Assembly: GCA_905202605.1 (NCBI GenBank) | Contig: CAJKSU010000002.1 | Span: 1-47,274 of the forward strand | Direction of reading: 5' to 3' | DNA length: 47,274 nt | Source of the DNA: an uncultured Eubacteriales bacterium | GTDB taxonomy: Bacteria > Bacillota > Clostridia > Oscillospirales > Oscillospiraceae | Shown here: piece by piece, positions 24,028 through 31,657 of the stretch | Layout: the number at the start of each line of letters is the position of its first letter | Position numbering within the stretch: position 1 is the stretch's first letter | Made by a program: the position numbers and the translations under genes | Notes under the pieces: generated by a model | What the model was told of the DNA's origin: nothing | The model's input: only the letters and a program-made list of their open reading frames with translations | Database searches by the model: none

Positions 24028-24111
24028 CAGGGGCGTTACCCTGTGAATGCGTAAGCACTCACGGTGTGACGATCAAGGGCTGTAGGGTGCCGCCGGATCC
24101 GGTGACCCCTG
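24028..24111 (+). ncRNA. Structured leader RNA of unknown class
   Basis: Between the promoter and the PpiC gene the RNA can fold into a closed multi-branched shape: CAGGGG (24028-24033) with CCCCTG (24106-24111); TACCCT (24037-24042) with AGGGTG (24084-24089); a hairpin GTGA-ATGC-GTAA-GCAC-TCAC (24043-24062) with a GTAA GNRA tetraloop and one A-C mismatch; and CCG-GATC-CGG (24093-24102). I could not match it to a known riboswitch. No terminator is present, so control of translation would be more likely. Confidence 0.45.
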
Positions 24112-24139
24112 AATTTGAAGATAAGGATGTGTCGATGGA

Positions 24140-25852
24140 ATGTTTTGCCCGAAATGCGGCGAAGAGGTACTGAATGACGAGAAAACCTGCCCTCACTGCG
24201 GGACGGAATTGACCCCGCCCAGAGAAGAGCCTGAGGAGGAGCTTTGGAATGTAACGGACGAAGAAAGTCAGGCGGAGCCTGCGGAAAACCAGCAGAACAG
24301 CACGCTGGAGGAGCCGGTACAGGACGAAGAAAATCAGGAAAATACGCCCGATGGCGAGAATGCGCAGGAGGGCGAGACGGAAGCTGATGCGGAGAACGCT
24401 GAGAATGCGGAAGCTGCGGAAGGCGAAGAAGCCACAGCGGAGCCGGAGCATACAGAGCCGACGCCGGAGAAAAAGAAAAAGTCTCCCCTTGCCATTGTGG
24501 CGGGCGTGGTGATTGTTCTGCTGGCTGTGATTGTGGTTTGCCTGTGCATGGCGCTGAGCTATGTGTCCAAGGGCGGAAAGATCCCCAGCCTTTCCGAGTT
24601 GGCGGAGGCCATCACTGAGAAGAAGATCGATGCCGACGCGGTTGCGGTGAAGGTGCAGGATGCCGACGGCAACACCGTGGAGGAGATCACCAATCAGCAG
24701 CTTGGCTTCTACTTCTGGGGCGAGTATTTCTATTATGTCAACAACTATGGCTTTAGCTTTGACGCATCCGTTCCGCTGGAGGAGCAGACCTATCAGGAGG
24801 CAACGGACAGCGAGACGGGGGAGACGACGGTAACCACATGGAAGGACTTCTTCCTGCAAAATGCGCAGGATAGCATTATTCAGACCGTTGCTCTGAAGCA
24901 GGCTGCTGAGGCCGACGGTTTTACCATGCCGGAGGATTATCAGTCGGAATATGATTCCGTGGTGGACAGCATGGCAACCAACGCCGCCAGCGCCGGTTTT
25001 ACCGATGAAGACGGCAACGGCGATGTGCTGGCCTACATTCAGGATTCCTATGGCGATGATGCAACGGTAGAGGCATTTGAGCAATATCTCTATGACTCCT
25101 ATTATGTGTCCGCTTACTCGGATTCCGTGTATAAGGGCTTCAACTATGACGATAGCCAGCTGGATGAATACTATGACAGCCGTGCCGAAGAGCTGCAAAG
25201 CTATGGCATCGAAAAGTCCGATCTGCCGGATGTCAACGTCCGCCATATTCTCATTGAGCCGGAGGCAGATGAGGACGGCAACGTCAGCGATGAGGCATGG
25301 GCTGCTGCAGAGCAGAAGGCGCAGGAAGTGCTGGAGGAGTGGCAGTCCGGCGATGCCACGGAGGAGAGCTTTGGCGAGCTGGCTGCAACCTATTCCTCGG
25401 ACGGCGGCTCCAGTACCAACGGCGGCCTCTACGAGGATGTTCATCCCGGACAGATGGTGACCGAGTTTAACGACTGGTGCTTTGATGCCAGCAGAAAGCC
25501 CGGCGATACCGGTATTGTGAAAACCAGCTATGGCTACCATGTGATGTATTTTGTGTCTCAAACAGACACCTACTACTATAGAACTGTGGCAGAGCAGGAG
25601 CTGCGCTATGAGGATTACAGCGACTATATCACTGGCCTGACCGATGCGCTGATCGGTGAGCTGACCAAGGACGCTAATGTGGCGGAGCCGAATGCGGTGA
25701 AGGAGATCCGTGAACAGGCTGCCCAGCAGGCTGCTGAGGCAGAGCAGGCCGCACAGGAAGCACAGCAGAGCGCAGCGGAGGACACAGTGACAAGCACCGC
25801 GGAGGATAGTGCCGCGGATACAAGCGTCGACGAAAACGGCGCTGCCGGTTAA
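24140..25852 (+). CDS. Membrane-anchored PpiC-type foldase with N-terminal zinc ribbon
   Basis: A 570-residue protein of unusual build. Residues 1-24 form a zinc ribbon (Cys3, Cys6, Cys17, Cys20), then a very acidic Glu/Ala/Asn-rich linker (about 25-112), a KKKK stop and one membrane helix (about 118-143). The rest, probably outside the cell, contains a SurA/PrsA-like helical region and a PpiC peptidyl-prolyl isomerase domain (starting VNVRHILIEPEAD, about 365-475; ending YGYHVMYFV), then an Ala/Gln-rich coil. It would assist folding of exported proteins, like PrsA, but is anchored by a helix rather than a lipid and has a cytosolic zinc ribbon. The ribosome site (AAGGA) is weak and distant. 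Confidence 0.88.
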   Translation: MFCPKCGEEVLNDEKTCPHCGTELTPPREEPEEELWNVTDEESQAEPAENQQNSTLEEPVQDEENQENTPDGENAQEGETEADAENAENAEAAEGEEATAEPEHTEPTPEKKKKSPLAIVAGVVIVLLAVIVVCLCMALSYVSKGGKIPSLSELAEAITEKKIDADAVAVKVQDADGNTVEEITNQQLGFYFWGEYFYYVNNYGFSFDASVPLEEQTYQEATDSETGETTVTTWKDFFLQNAQDSIIQTVALKQAAEADGFTMPEDYQSEYDSVVDSMATNAASAGFTDEDGNGDVLAYIQDSYGDDATVEAFEQYLYDSYYVSAYSDSVYKGFNYDDSQLDEYYDSRAEELQSYGIEKSDLPDVNVRHILIEPEADEDGNVSDEAWAAAEQKAQEVLEEWQSGDATEESFGELAATYSSDGGSSTNGGLYEDVHPGQMVTEFNDWCFDASRKPGDTGIVKTSYGYHVMYFVSQTDTYYYRTVAEQELRYEDYSDYITGLTDALIGELTKDANVAEPNAVKEIREQAAQQAAEAEQAAQEAQQSAAEDTVTSTAEDSAADTSVDENGAAG

Positions 25853-25863
25853 ATACGAATGAA

Positions 25864-25898
25864 AAAAGAGGAAGCCCATGGAGCGGGCTTCCTCTTTT
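25864..25898. terminator. Bidirectional terminator after the PpiC gene
   Basis: AAAAGAGGAAGCCC (25864-25877) pairs perfectly with GGGCTTCCTCTTTT (25885-25898), with a 7-nt loop and T-run. Confidence 0.9.
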
Positions 25899-25910
25899 GC
25901 GACTTTGGCA

Positions 25911-25939
25911 TTGACAGATGGGCGGCGGTTTGATAGGAT
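25911..25939 (+). promoter_or_regulatory. Promoter of the small basic protein gene
   Basis: TTGACA (25911-25916), 17-bp spacer, TAGGAT (25934-25939), the same hexamers as the csoR promoter. Confidence 0.8.
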
Positions 25940-25966
25940 AGGCGTACCTTAGAAAGGAGCAATACC

Positions 25967-26191
25967 ATGGAACATTATGTACCGGTGGACAAGCTGTCCA
26001 AAAAGCAGAAGAAGGCGTACTATGCAGCCCGGCGGGGCAGTTGGAACGGCGTAAACCCTGTGAGCCGAAAGGTTCCGAATAAGAAAATCTATGATCGAAA
26101 ACGGGCAAAGCATTGGAGGGATGAAGATGCTTTGCCTGTTTTTTGTCTGCGCATGAAAAACGCTGTACCCCGGATGCAAGTGCATTTCTGA
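25967..26191 (+). CDS. Small basic protein of unknown function
   Basis: A 74-residue, strongly basic protein (many Lys and Arg) starting MEHYVPVDKLSKKQKKAYYAA with a good AAAGGAG site and its own promoter. The motif RRGSWNGVNPVSRKVPNKKIY followed by RKRAKHWR resembles a small conserved clostridial protein seen before, though I cannot name its role; RNA or ribosome binding is a guess from the charge. A perfect terminator-like hairpin (26104-26144) lies inside the last third of the frame, so either the coding region carries its own terminator or the true gene end has been extended. A second hairpin (26157-26204) covers the stop codon. Confidence 0.68.
   Translation: MEHYVPVDKLSKKQKKAYYAARRGSWNGVNPVSRKVPNKKIYDRKRAKHWRDEDALPVFCLRMKNAVPRMQVHF
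26104..26144 (+). terminator. Intrinsic-terminator hairpin inside the small basic gene
   Basis: GGCAAAGCAT (26104-26113) pairs perfectly with ATGCTTTGCC (26127-26136), followed by TGTTTTTT. It falls within codons for AKHWRDEDALPVF of the 25967 gene. Confidence 0.65.
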
Positions 26192-26204
26192 GGTACAGCG
26201 TTTT
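26157..26204. terminator. Bidirectional terminator between the small basic gene and putP
   Basis: AAAACGCTGTACC (26157-26169) pairs perfectly with GGTACAGCGTTTT (26192-26204). On the minus strand the hairpin ends in a T-run, so it serves the putP transcript. Confidence 0.8.
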
Positions 26205-26215
26205 ATGTTCTTGAC

Positions 26216-27748
26216 TTAGCCCTTCATGGCGCCGACTTCATCGTATTCCTTGATGATGTCCTGATCGGGAGCCTTGGTGAGCAGGCTGACTACCACATTG
26301 ACCACAATGGCAATGATGAATGCGGGGAGCAGCTCATAGATATTGAAGATGCCGCCGATGGGGGCAATGCAGTATTTCCAGACGAATACCATTACGCCGC
26401 CTGCGATCATGCCTGCCAGCGCACCGTATTTGTTGCTGCGCTTCCAGAACAGCGCCAGCAGCATCACCGGGCCAAAGGCAGCACCGAAGCCAGCCCATGC
26501 AAAGGAGACGATGGTAAAGACGGAGCCTTCGTTTCTGGCCCAGATCACGCCGATTACGGCAATGAGAATGACGGTCAGACGTGCAATAATCATTGCGGCT
26601 TTGTTGGAGAGCTTCAGCTTAAAGGTTCCCTGAAGCAGATCCTGCGTTACGCTGGAAGCGGCGGCCAACAGCTGAGAGTCTGCAGTGGACATGGTAGCGG
26701 CCAGAATGCCGGAGAGAATCAGACCGGCGACAATGGCAGGCAGCACACCATAGCTGGACAGCAGCATGGAGATTTTGATGATGATTCGCTGAGAATCCGC
26801 CGCAGGGATGGACTCCAGCGCACCGGCATGGATCATACCATTGCCGACCACACCGATGAGCACGGCGATTGCCATGGAGATGACCACCCAGATGGAGGCA
26901 ATCCGGCGGGAAGTTTTAAGCTTGTTGACGTCCTCAATGGCCATAAACCGCAGAAGAATATGGGGCATGCCGAAATAGCCAAGACCCCATGCCAGAGTGG
27001 AAATAATGGTGATGGGACGGTAGACACTGGCGGCACCTGCGGCGGCATCGTAGGTCTGGGTGAAGCTCAGATAGCCGGGGAGAGACTGGGCGCTGGAAAT
27101 AACAGCGTCCCAACCACCAGCCATGTGAATGCCGAAAAACACCACGACGATCAGTGCGATGGTCATGATAATGGACTGAATGAGATCCGTGGTGGAAGCC
27201 GCCAGAAATCCGCCCAGCGCAGTATACAGGACAATGACCACGGCGGAGACAACCATGGCGGTGAAGTAATCCACGCCGAAGAGGCTGGAGAACAGGGTGC
27301 CGCAGGCGTTAAAGCCGGAGGCGGTATAGGGAATGAAGAAAACGATGATAACCAGCGCAGCGATCAGTGACAGCAGATTCTTGTCATCGTGATAGCGGCG
27401 GGAAAAGAAGTCCGGCACGGTGACTGCACCGATGTGCTGAGAATAGCGGCGAATGCGCTTTGCGACGATCAGCCAGTTGAGATAAGTACCTACAGCAAGA
27501 CCAATGACCGTCCAGCCCACATCTGCCAGACCGCTGAGCAGAGCCAGACCGGGCAGCCCCATCAGCAGGTAAGAGCTCATGTCGGAGGCCTCCGCACTCA
27601 TGGCGGTAACCAGCGGGCCAAGCTTCCGCCCGCCCAGATAGAAATCGTCTGTGGACTTGTTCTTTTTGGAACAGACGATTCCAATGACCACCATGCCGAT
27701 CAGATAGACTGCCATGGTGGCGAGAATCAGAATGCTTTTTGTGCTCAT
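26216..27748 (-). CDS. putP: Sodium/proline symporter (SSS family, PutP type)
   Basis: A 510-residue sodium:solute symporter with about 13 membrane helices. The start is ATG 27748 (MSTKSILILATMAVY) with AAGGAAGGGG upstream; the frame is open further upstream but passes through the promoter. The helix-1 region, TDDFYLGGRKLGPLVTAMSAEASDMSSYLLMG (in parts, about 32-65) and the ADVGWTVIGLAVGTYLNW segment match PutP-type proline carriers, including the sodium-binding SAEASDMSS. Proline is the likely substrate but not proven. It is transcribed alone on the minus strand. Confidence 0.92.
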   Translation of the reverse strand: MSTKSILILATMAVYLIGMVVIGIVCSKKNKSTDDFYLGGRKLGPLVTAMSAEASDMSSYLLMGLPGLALLSGLADVGWTVIGLAVGTYLNWLIVAKRIRRYSQHIGAVTVPDFFSRRYHDDKNLLSLIAALVIIVFFIPYTASGFNACGTLFSSLFGVDYFTAMVVSAVVIVLYTALGGFLAASTTDLIQSIIMTIALIVVVFFGIHMAGGWDAVISSAQSLPGYLSFTQTYDAAAGAASVYRPITIISTLAWGLGYFGMPHILLRFMAIEDVNKLKTSRRIASIWVVISMAIAVLIGVVGNGMIHAGALESIPAADSQRIIIKISMLLSSYGVLPAIVAGLILSGILAATMSTADSQLLAAASSVTQDLLQGTFKLKLSNKAAMIIARLTVILIAVIGVIWARNEGSVFTIVSFAWAGFGAAFGPVMLLALFWKRSNKYGALAGMIAGGVMVFVWKYCIAPIGGIFNIYELLPAFIIAIVVNVVVSLLTKAPDQDIIKEYDEVGAMKG

Positions 27749-27800
27749 GTATAAAAATACCCCTTCCTTGGCGATTTGGAATCGCCGTTTCTCGGGAGCT

Positions 27801-27829
27801 ATTATACTGCACGATAAAATAGACCGCAA
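27801..27829 (-). promoter_or_regulatory. Promoter of putP
   Basis: On the minus strand TTGCGG (27829-27824), 17-bp spacer, TATAAT (27806-27801). The motif ACAGAATgAA/ tAGAATAAAA recurs upstream (27831, 27844, 27919), possibly regulator contacts. Confidence 0.75.
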
Positions 27830-27867
27830 TACAGAATGAAGTGTAGAATAAAACATGTAGAAATAAT

Positions 27868-27899
27868 GCTATATATCACTAAAATTTATGATATATAGC
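27868..27899. repeat. Perfect 11-bp inverted repeat between tetR and putP
   Basis: GCTATATATCA (27868-27878) and TGATATATAGC (27889-27899), 10-nt gap. It lies downstream of tetR and upstream of the putP promoter. It has an A/T-rich loop and no long T-tract, so it may be an operator, or a weak tetR terminator. Confidence 0.5.
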
Positions 27900-27942
27900 T
27901 GTTTATTTACTAGACTATAGTACAGAATAAAATTAAGTCAAT

Positions 27943-28530
27943 TTATATAATTTTGAAATATCCCAATAAATTCGGCAAAAGATTGGCAGAATAGACCGAA
28001 AGAGAGTAGTTTCCCCCGCAGATGCACCAGTCATACATCAGTGCGCGTTCCAGCAGCGCATAGGTGCGTACCATTTCATTGATGGAAATGTCCTGCCGCA
28101 GTTCACCGGACTTCTGCCCGTCGGTGCAGATTTTACGGAGAATTCGGAAATAGTACCGGCTCTGATCCATGAGATGCTTTTCACTGCTGGTGATCAGCTG
28201 GGTGGAGAGAAGCTGTGCCAGCAGCTCCAGTGAGATGGAGTTCTCAATCATGAAAAACAGCTCATGGTTCAGGTAGATCAGCTGGTCAAAGGCGGACAGG
28301 CTGGCATCCATATTGGGAATCAATTCCTGATATTTTTCATCGAATAGCGTGGAAAGCGAGCTGAGCAGCGCGTCCTTTCCGGCAAAGTAGTGATAAAAGG
28401 AGCCCTTAGAGGTGGCGGAACGTTCTACAATATCGTCTACGGTGGTATCATCATAGCCGTTTTCATAAAACAGTTCCCATGCGGCGGAGACAATCCGACT
28501 CCGGGTGTTTCTGGCGTTGCGCTTGGACAT
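27943..28530 (-). CDS. TetR/AcrR family transcriptional regulator
   Basis: A 195-residue TetR-type repressor. Start ATG 28530 (MSKRNARNTRSRIVSAAWEL) is supported by AAAGGAGG; earlier in-frame codons lack a site. The helix-turn-helix covers about 12-55 (DDTTVDDIVERSATSKGSFYHYF in two parts), the C-terminal ligand domain is helical. It is divergent from the AGCS amino acid symporter, with a palindrome over its own -10, so it probably controls itself and that transporter. The ligand is unknown, perhaps an amino acid or related compound. Confidence 0.88.
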   Translation of the reverse strand: MSKRNARNTRSRIVSAAWELFYENGYDDTTVDDIVERSATSKGSFYHYFAGKDALLSSLSTLFDEKYQELIPNMDASLSAFDQLIYLNHELFFMIENSISLELLAQLLSTQLITSSEKHLMDQSRYYFRILRKICTDGQKSGELRQDISINEMVRTYALLERALMYDWCICGGNYSLSVYSANLLPNLLGYFKII

Positions 28531-28573
28531 GGAGATCCTCCTTTTTGTGGGGTATGACGCGAGAATATCGCAC

Positions 28574-28597
28574 ATACATTTCTATATACCATTGTAT
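28574..28597. promoter_or_regulatory. Candidate TetR operator
   Basis: ATACATTTCTAT (28574-28585) and ATACCATTGTAT (28586-28597) form a 24-bp imperfect palindrome (9 of 12 half-site positions pair). It covers the -10 and start of the tetR promoter. Confidence 0.5.
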
Positions 28598-28619
28598 TTC
28601 GAGGACATGAGGTTGTCAA
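28591..28619 (-). promoter_or_regulatory. Promoter of tetR
   Basis: On the minus strand TTGACA (28619-28614), 17-bp spacer, TACAAT (28596-28591). Its -35 overlaps the ribosome site of the divergent symporter gene. Confidence 0.75.
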
Positions 28620-28636
28620 GGAGGGAAACGCTTGGG

Positions 28637-30013
28637 GTGATCCTGACACTGGAACGAATTATGTGGAGCGGGCCGCTGATGCTCCTGCTAATGGGTAGCC
28701 ATATTTATTTTTCCCTTCATCTTCGGGGCATTCAACGCAGAACCGGGGAGGGGATTCGCAAAAGCTTGACAGGGCAGCGGGGGATTAACGGAATTTCACC
28801 CTTTGGGGCGCTGGCAACCTCCCTTGCGGCGGCAATTGGAACAGGGAATATCATCGGCGTGGCAACGGCGGTGGCATTGGGTGGTCCTGGCGCGGTGTTC
28901 TGGTGCTGGCTCACCGGCGTCTTGGGGATGGCGACGCGGTATGCCGAGTCGCTGGTTTGTCTCCGGCATCGGAGAAAGCGAAAGGACGGAGACGAAGCGG
29001 GCGGAGCCATGTATGTGCTCAATGATGTGCTGCACTGGCGTGGAATGGCAAAGTGCTTTGCGGTAATGGGCATTTTTGCGGCAGCGGGAACTGGTGCAAT
29101 GATACAGTCCAATGCCATTTGCCAGACGGTACACGACGGAACAGGATTTCCACTATGGCTGCTGGGCGCACTGGTTGCAGCGGCAGCAGGGGCAATCATC
29201 CTTGGGGGGATACGAACCATTGCGGCGGCCTGCGAAAAGCTGGTTCCTACCATGTCAGCACTTTACCTGCTGGGCTGTGGGACGGTATTGATCCGGTGCA
29301 GAGCGGACATCCTTCCGGCATTGGAAACGATTCTGCACAGCGCATTCCTGCCGAGAGCAGCGGGAAGCGGATTTGTGGGCAGCACTATGATAACCGCAAT
29401 GCGCTATGGGGTTGCGAGAGGGCTGTTTACCAATGAATCCGGCATGGGGACTGCACCCATGGCGGCCGCAGCCGGGCCGGGACGGAAGCCGGAGGAAGAA
29501 GCGCTGATCTCCATGACGGGGGTGTTTTGGGACACGGTGGTGATCTGTGCCATGACCGGGATCACGCTGGTGGCAGCGATACTCCATGCGCCGGAGCGGT
29601 TTCAGGATGCTGCGGCGGGCAGCCTGTGTTTCCGGGCGTTTTCCCTGATCCCCGGCGGGAAGCCGATTCTTATGGCTTCCCTGGTTGCTTTTGCGTTTTC
29701 TACCGTTGTGGGCTGGTGCTACTATGGGGAGTGCTGCACGGAATATCTGCTGGGGAAGGACTGGATCTTGGGATACCGTATGCTGTATTTGGCCTGCACA
29801 TTTCTGGGATCCTTTGCGCCGCTGGAGGGGCTCTGGAGTTTGGGAAGCCTGCTGGCAGGACTGATGGCAACTCCTAATGTGCTGATGCTGTTTGCACTCC
29901 GGAAGAAAATTCTGCCTCCCGTAGGGCAGGAGCGGAGCCACAGGGGGCGGTCAGGAAAGATGGTTGCATTTCCGCCGAAAATCGGTATAATAATGTCTGA
30001 CGAGGAACGATAA
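28637..30013 (+). CDS. AGCS family sodium:alanine/glycine symporter
   Basis: A 458-residue amino acid carrier of the alanine/glycine:cation symporter family with about 11 helices. GTG 28637 is chosen: AAGGAGGG ends 11 nt before it, and the product MILTLERIMWSGPLMLLLMG aligns with the family N-terminus; ATG codons farther upstream add unrelated residues overlapping tetR. The signature SLAAAIGTGNIIGVATAVALGGPGA is present (as two runs), as are TNESGMGTAPMAAAA and the late AFSTVVGWCYYGE segment. Alanine or glycine is the expected substrate. It is divergent from the TetR gene. The final about 25 residues after KKILPP are family-atypical and overlap the next promoter. Confidence 0.9.
   Translation: MILTLERIMWSGPLMLLLMGSHIYFSLHLRGIQRRTGEGIRKSLTGQRGINGISPFGALATSLAAAIGTGNIIGVATAVALGGPGAVFWCWLTGVLGMATRYAESLVCLRHRRKRKDGDEAGGAMYVLNDVLHWRGMAKCFAVMGIFAAAGTGAMIQSNAICQTVHDGTGFPLWLLGALVAAAAGAIILGGIRTIAAACEKLVPTMSALYLLGCGTVLIRCRADILPALETILHSAFLPRAAGSGFVGSTMITAMRYGVARGLFTNESGMGTAPMAAAAGPGRKPEEEALISMTGVFWDTVVICAMTGITLVAAILHAPERFQDAAAGSLCFRAFSLIPGGKPILMASLVAFAFSTVVGWCYYGECCTEYLLGKDWILGYRMLYLACTFLGSFAPLEGLWSLGSLLAGLMATPNVLMLFALRKKILPPVGQERSHRGRSGKMVAFPPKIGIIMSDEER
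29964..29991 (+). promoter_or_regulatory. Promoter of the DUF5640-like lipoprotein
   Basis: TTGCAT (29964-29969), 16-bp spacer, TATAAT (29986-29991), inside the 3' end of the symporter gene. Confidence 0.7.
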
Positions 30014-30108
30014 ATGCGCGGAAACGCGTTCAAATTCAAACCCTGCGGAGTTGCGGGATTGTCAAAAACAAAAGGGTCGCTTCGGCCATGGGAAAGGAAG
30101 AACGGCAA

Positions 30109-31221
30109 ATGAGATTCAAACGTCTTGGCGCACTGCTCCTGACAGCAGGACTGTGTCTGGGAATGCTGGGCGGCTGCGGCACATCCCATATGGAGTCGGA
30201 GTCGGAATTGGACACGGCCTCTGTGGACAGCAGTTGGCAGCAGCTCAGTCCTTCTGCAACGCCGGAACGGGGGACGGTGACCCCTGCGCTGGAGCAGCAG
30301 CGGAAAACAGAGGACGGAAGCAAGGATGTGACGAAGGAATATAAGTCCAGCCTTGTGGGCGTGTGGGATAATGCGGACGGCACAAAGGTCTATACGTTTA
30401 AATCCAATGAGAATCTGGAGATCGCGGCCTCCGGCGCCACCACCAACTATACCTATTGGCTGGAGGACAACGGCAAGCAGGTGTGGCTGTATGTGTTCCA
30501 AAACGGCGCAGAGAATGCCACGACCTACAGCTTTACCCTCAACGGGAATAATCTGACGCTGTACGACACGGAAACCGGCAATGCGGTGGAACAACTGGTG
30601 CGGCGGGTGGAGGAGGTTTCTCCCAGCCCCACATCAACACCGGCACCGGCAGCAACTGCGACGCCTGTACCCCAGACGCCCACACCTACCGCTGCACCGA
30701 CCCCGACGCCCACGCCCAGCAGCACGCCGGAGGTGTCGGAGTCTCCGGAGCCAAGCCCCAGCCAGACGCCGGATCCAACGTTGCCGGATGAGATCAGGCA
30801 GGCGCTGCCAGAGATCGAGTGCGCGCTGGATTCCGTAATGGACGGGACGAGCTTTGACGCACAGGATCCCACCTCGTTCTGGAGCATTGTGGTGCGGTAT
30901 CTGTCCAGAACCAATGAGAGCGAGGATGACGGAACCTTTGTGGTAACGGAAGGTCAGGCACTTGGAGCGGCACAGCAGATATTCTCCGGTGTAACGGAGC
31001 TGGCCCAGCTGCCGGAAGACTCCGGACTGGCGGAGCTGATTCCCGGAGAGGACGGAGCGGAGAATCAGTATCGGATGATGTGGGGCGCTGCGGGCGGTCA
31101 TGATCTGGAGGTTACCACATACGATGACAGCGGCAATCTGACCGTGCTGGTGGATGGGCAGAGCACCTATTCCGTGACCATTGACGACGGCGGCGCAATC
31201 GTGTCGATTACTGCGCAATAA
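30109..31221 (+). CDS. Lipoprotein with lipocalin-like domain and Pro/Thr-rich linker
   Basis: A 370-residue predicted lipoprotein. ATG 30109 is preferred (AAAGGAAG upstream), giving signal MRFKRLGALLLTAGLCLGML then GGC with lipidated Cys23. After a Ser/Glu-rich spacer, residues about 80-170 (LVGVWDNADGTKVYTFK ... TLYDTETG) look like the DUF5640/lipocalin-like beta domain of clostridial lipoproteins. A long Pro-Thr-Ser-rich spacer (about 178-230) would cross the wall, followed by a C-terminal domain (about 235-370) of unknown kind. Function unknown; a surface binding role is likely. Confidence 0.82.
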   Translation: MRFKRLGALLLTAGLCLGMLGGCGTSHMESESELDTASVDSSWQQLSPSATPERGTVTPALEQQRKTEDGSKDVTKEYKSSLVGVWDNADGTKVYTFKSNENLEIAASGATTNYTYWLEDNGKQVWLYVFQNGAENATTYSFTLNGNNLTLYDTETGNAVEQLVRRVEEVSPSPTSTPAPAATATPVPQTPTPTAAPTPTPTPSSTPEVSESPEPSPSQTPDPTLPDEIRQALPEIECALDSVMDGTSFDAQDPTSFWSIVVRYLSRTNESEDDGTFVVTEGQALGAAQQIFSGVTELAQLPEDSGLAELIPGEDGAENQYRMMWGAAGGHDLEVTTYDDSGNLTVLVDGQSTYSVTIDDGGAIVSITAQ

Positions 31222-31224
31222 GAC

Positions 31225-31263
31225 GAAAACGGAGTGTTCCCAATGGGGAATGCTCCGTTTTTC
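31225..31263. terminator. Terminator after the lipoprotein
   Basis: AAAACGGAG (31226-31234) and GTTCCC pair with GGGAA and CTCCGTTTT (31253-31261), then TT. A strong hairpin with A- and T-runs on either side. Confidence 0.85.
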
Positions 31264-31308
31264 GCATGCTGCATAGAAATGGAAATACATTCTTGTGTAA
31301 AATGTCGA

Positions 31309-31338
31309 TTTACAGAGTGAAATGCAAAATGATATTAT
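31309..31338 (+). promoter_or_regulatory. Promoter of the small membrane protein pair
   Basis: TTTACA (31309-31314), 18-bp spacer, TATTAT (31333-31338). Confidence 0.6.
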
Positions 31339-31408
31339 GGAGATACAAAGAAGGTAACTAATCATCACGTTTTGATTGAAATCATATTCGATGTCAGGAG
31401 GTAATATT

Positions 31409-31624
31409 ATGCCATTGCCCATGCAGAATTATGACGAAGCCAGAAGAAATGCTGAGTTCATGAACATGCGCACCGCACAAATGACGGCAGAGCGGAACGG
31501 ACAGGAGTGGATGCAGCAGCCGGAAAAGGCCGCGGGCAGCCGCCGGCAGAAAATTGCCACCGGTATTGGTGTTGCGGCGGTGATCCTTGTGCTGGCGGTA
31601 CTGTCTGCACTGCGGATCATTTAA
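31409..31624 (+). CDS. Small tail-anchored membrane protein A
   Basis: A 71-residue protein, start ATG 31409 (MPLPMQNYDEARRNAEFMNM) with AGGAGG 7 nt upstream. The N-terminal two thirds is polar, rich in Met, Gln, Arg and Glu and probably helical; residues about 49-69 (IATGIGVAAVILVLAVLSAL) form one membrane helix at the very C-terminus after an SRRQK basic patch. No family recognised. It stands 33 bases before a second protein of the same size and layout, and the two may act as a pair. Confidence 0.7.
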   Translation: MPLPMQNYDEARRNAEFMNMRTAQMTAERNGQEWMQQPEKAAGSRRQKIATGIGVAAVILVLAVLSALRII

Positions 31625-31657
31625 CGGATGCCGCATACGGATAGGAGTGAACGTCAG

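Noticed and set aside
24059..25879. Long open frame antisense to the PpiC gene (606 codons)
   Set aside because: It is rich in Leu/Ile only because the sense gene is rich in Asp/Glu/Tyr codons; no ribosome site, and its start overlaps a terminator.
30620..30780. Tandem repeat in the lipoprotein gene as a repeat element
   Set aside because: The Pro/Thr/Ser-rich codons give an irregular repeat only; it is a protein spacer, not a DNA repeat family or CRISPR.
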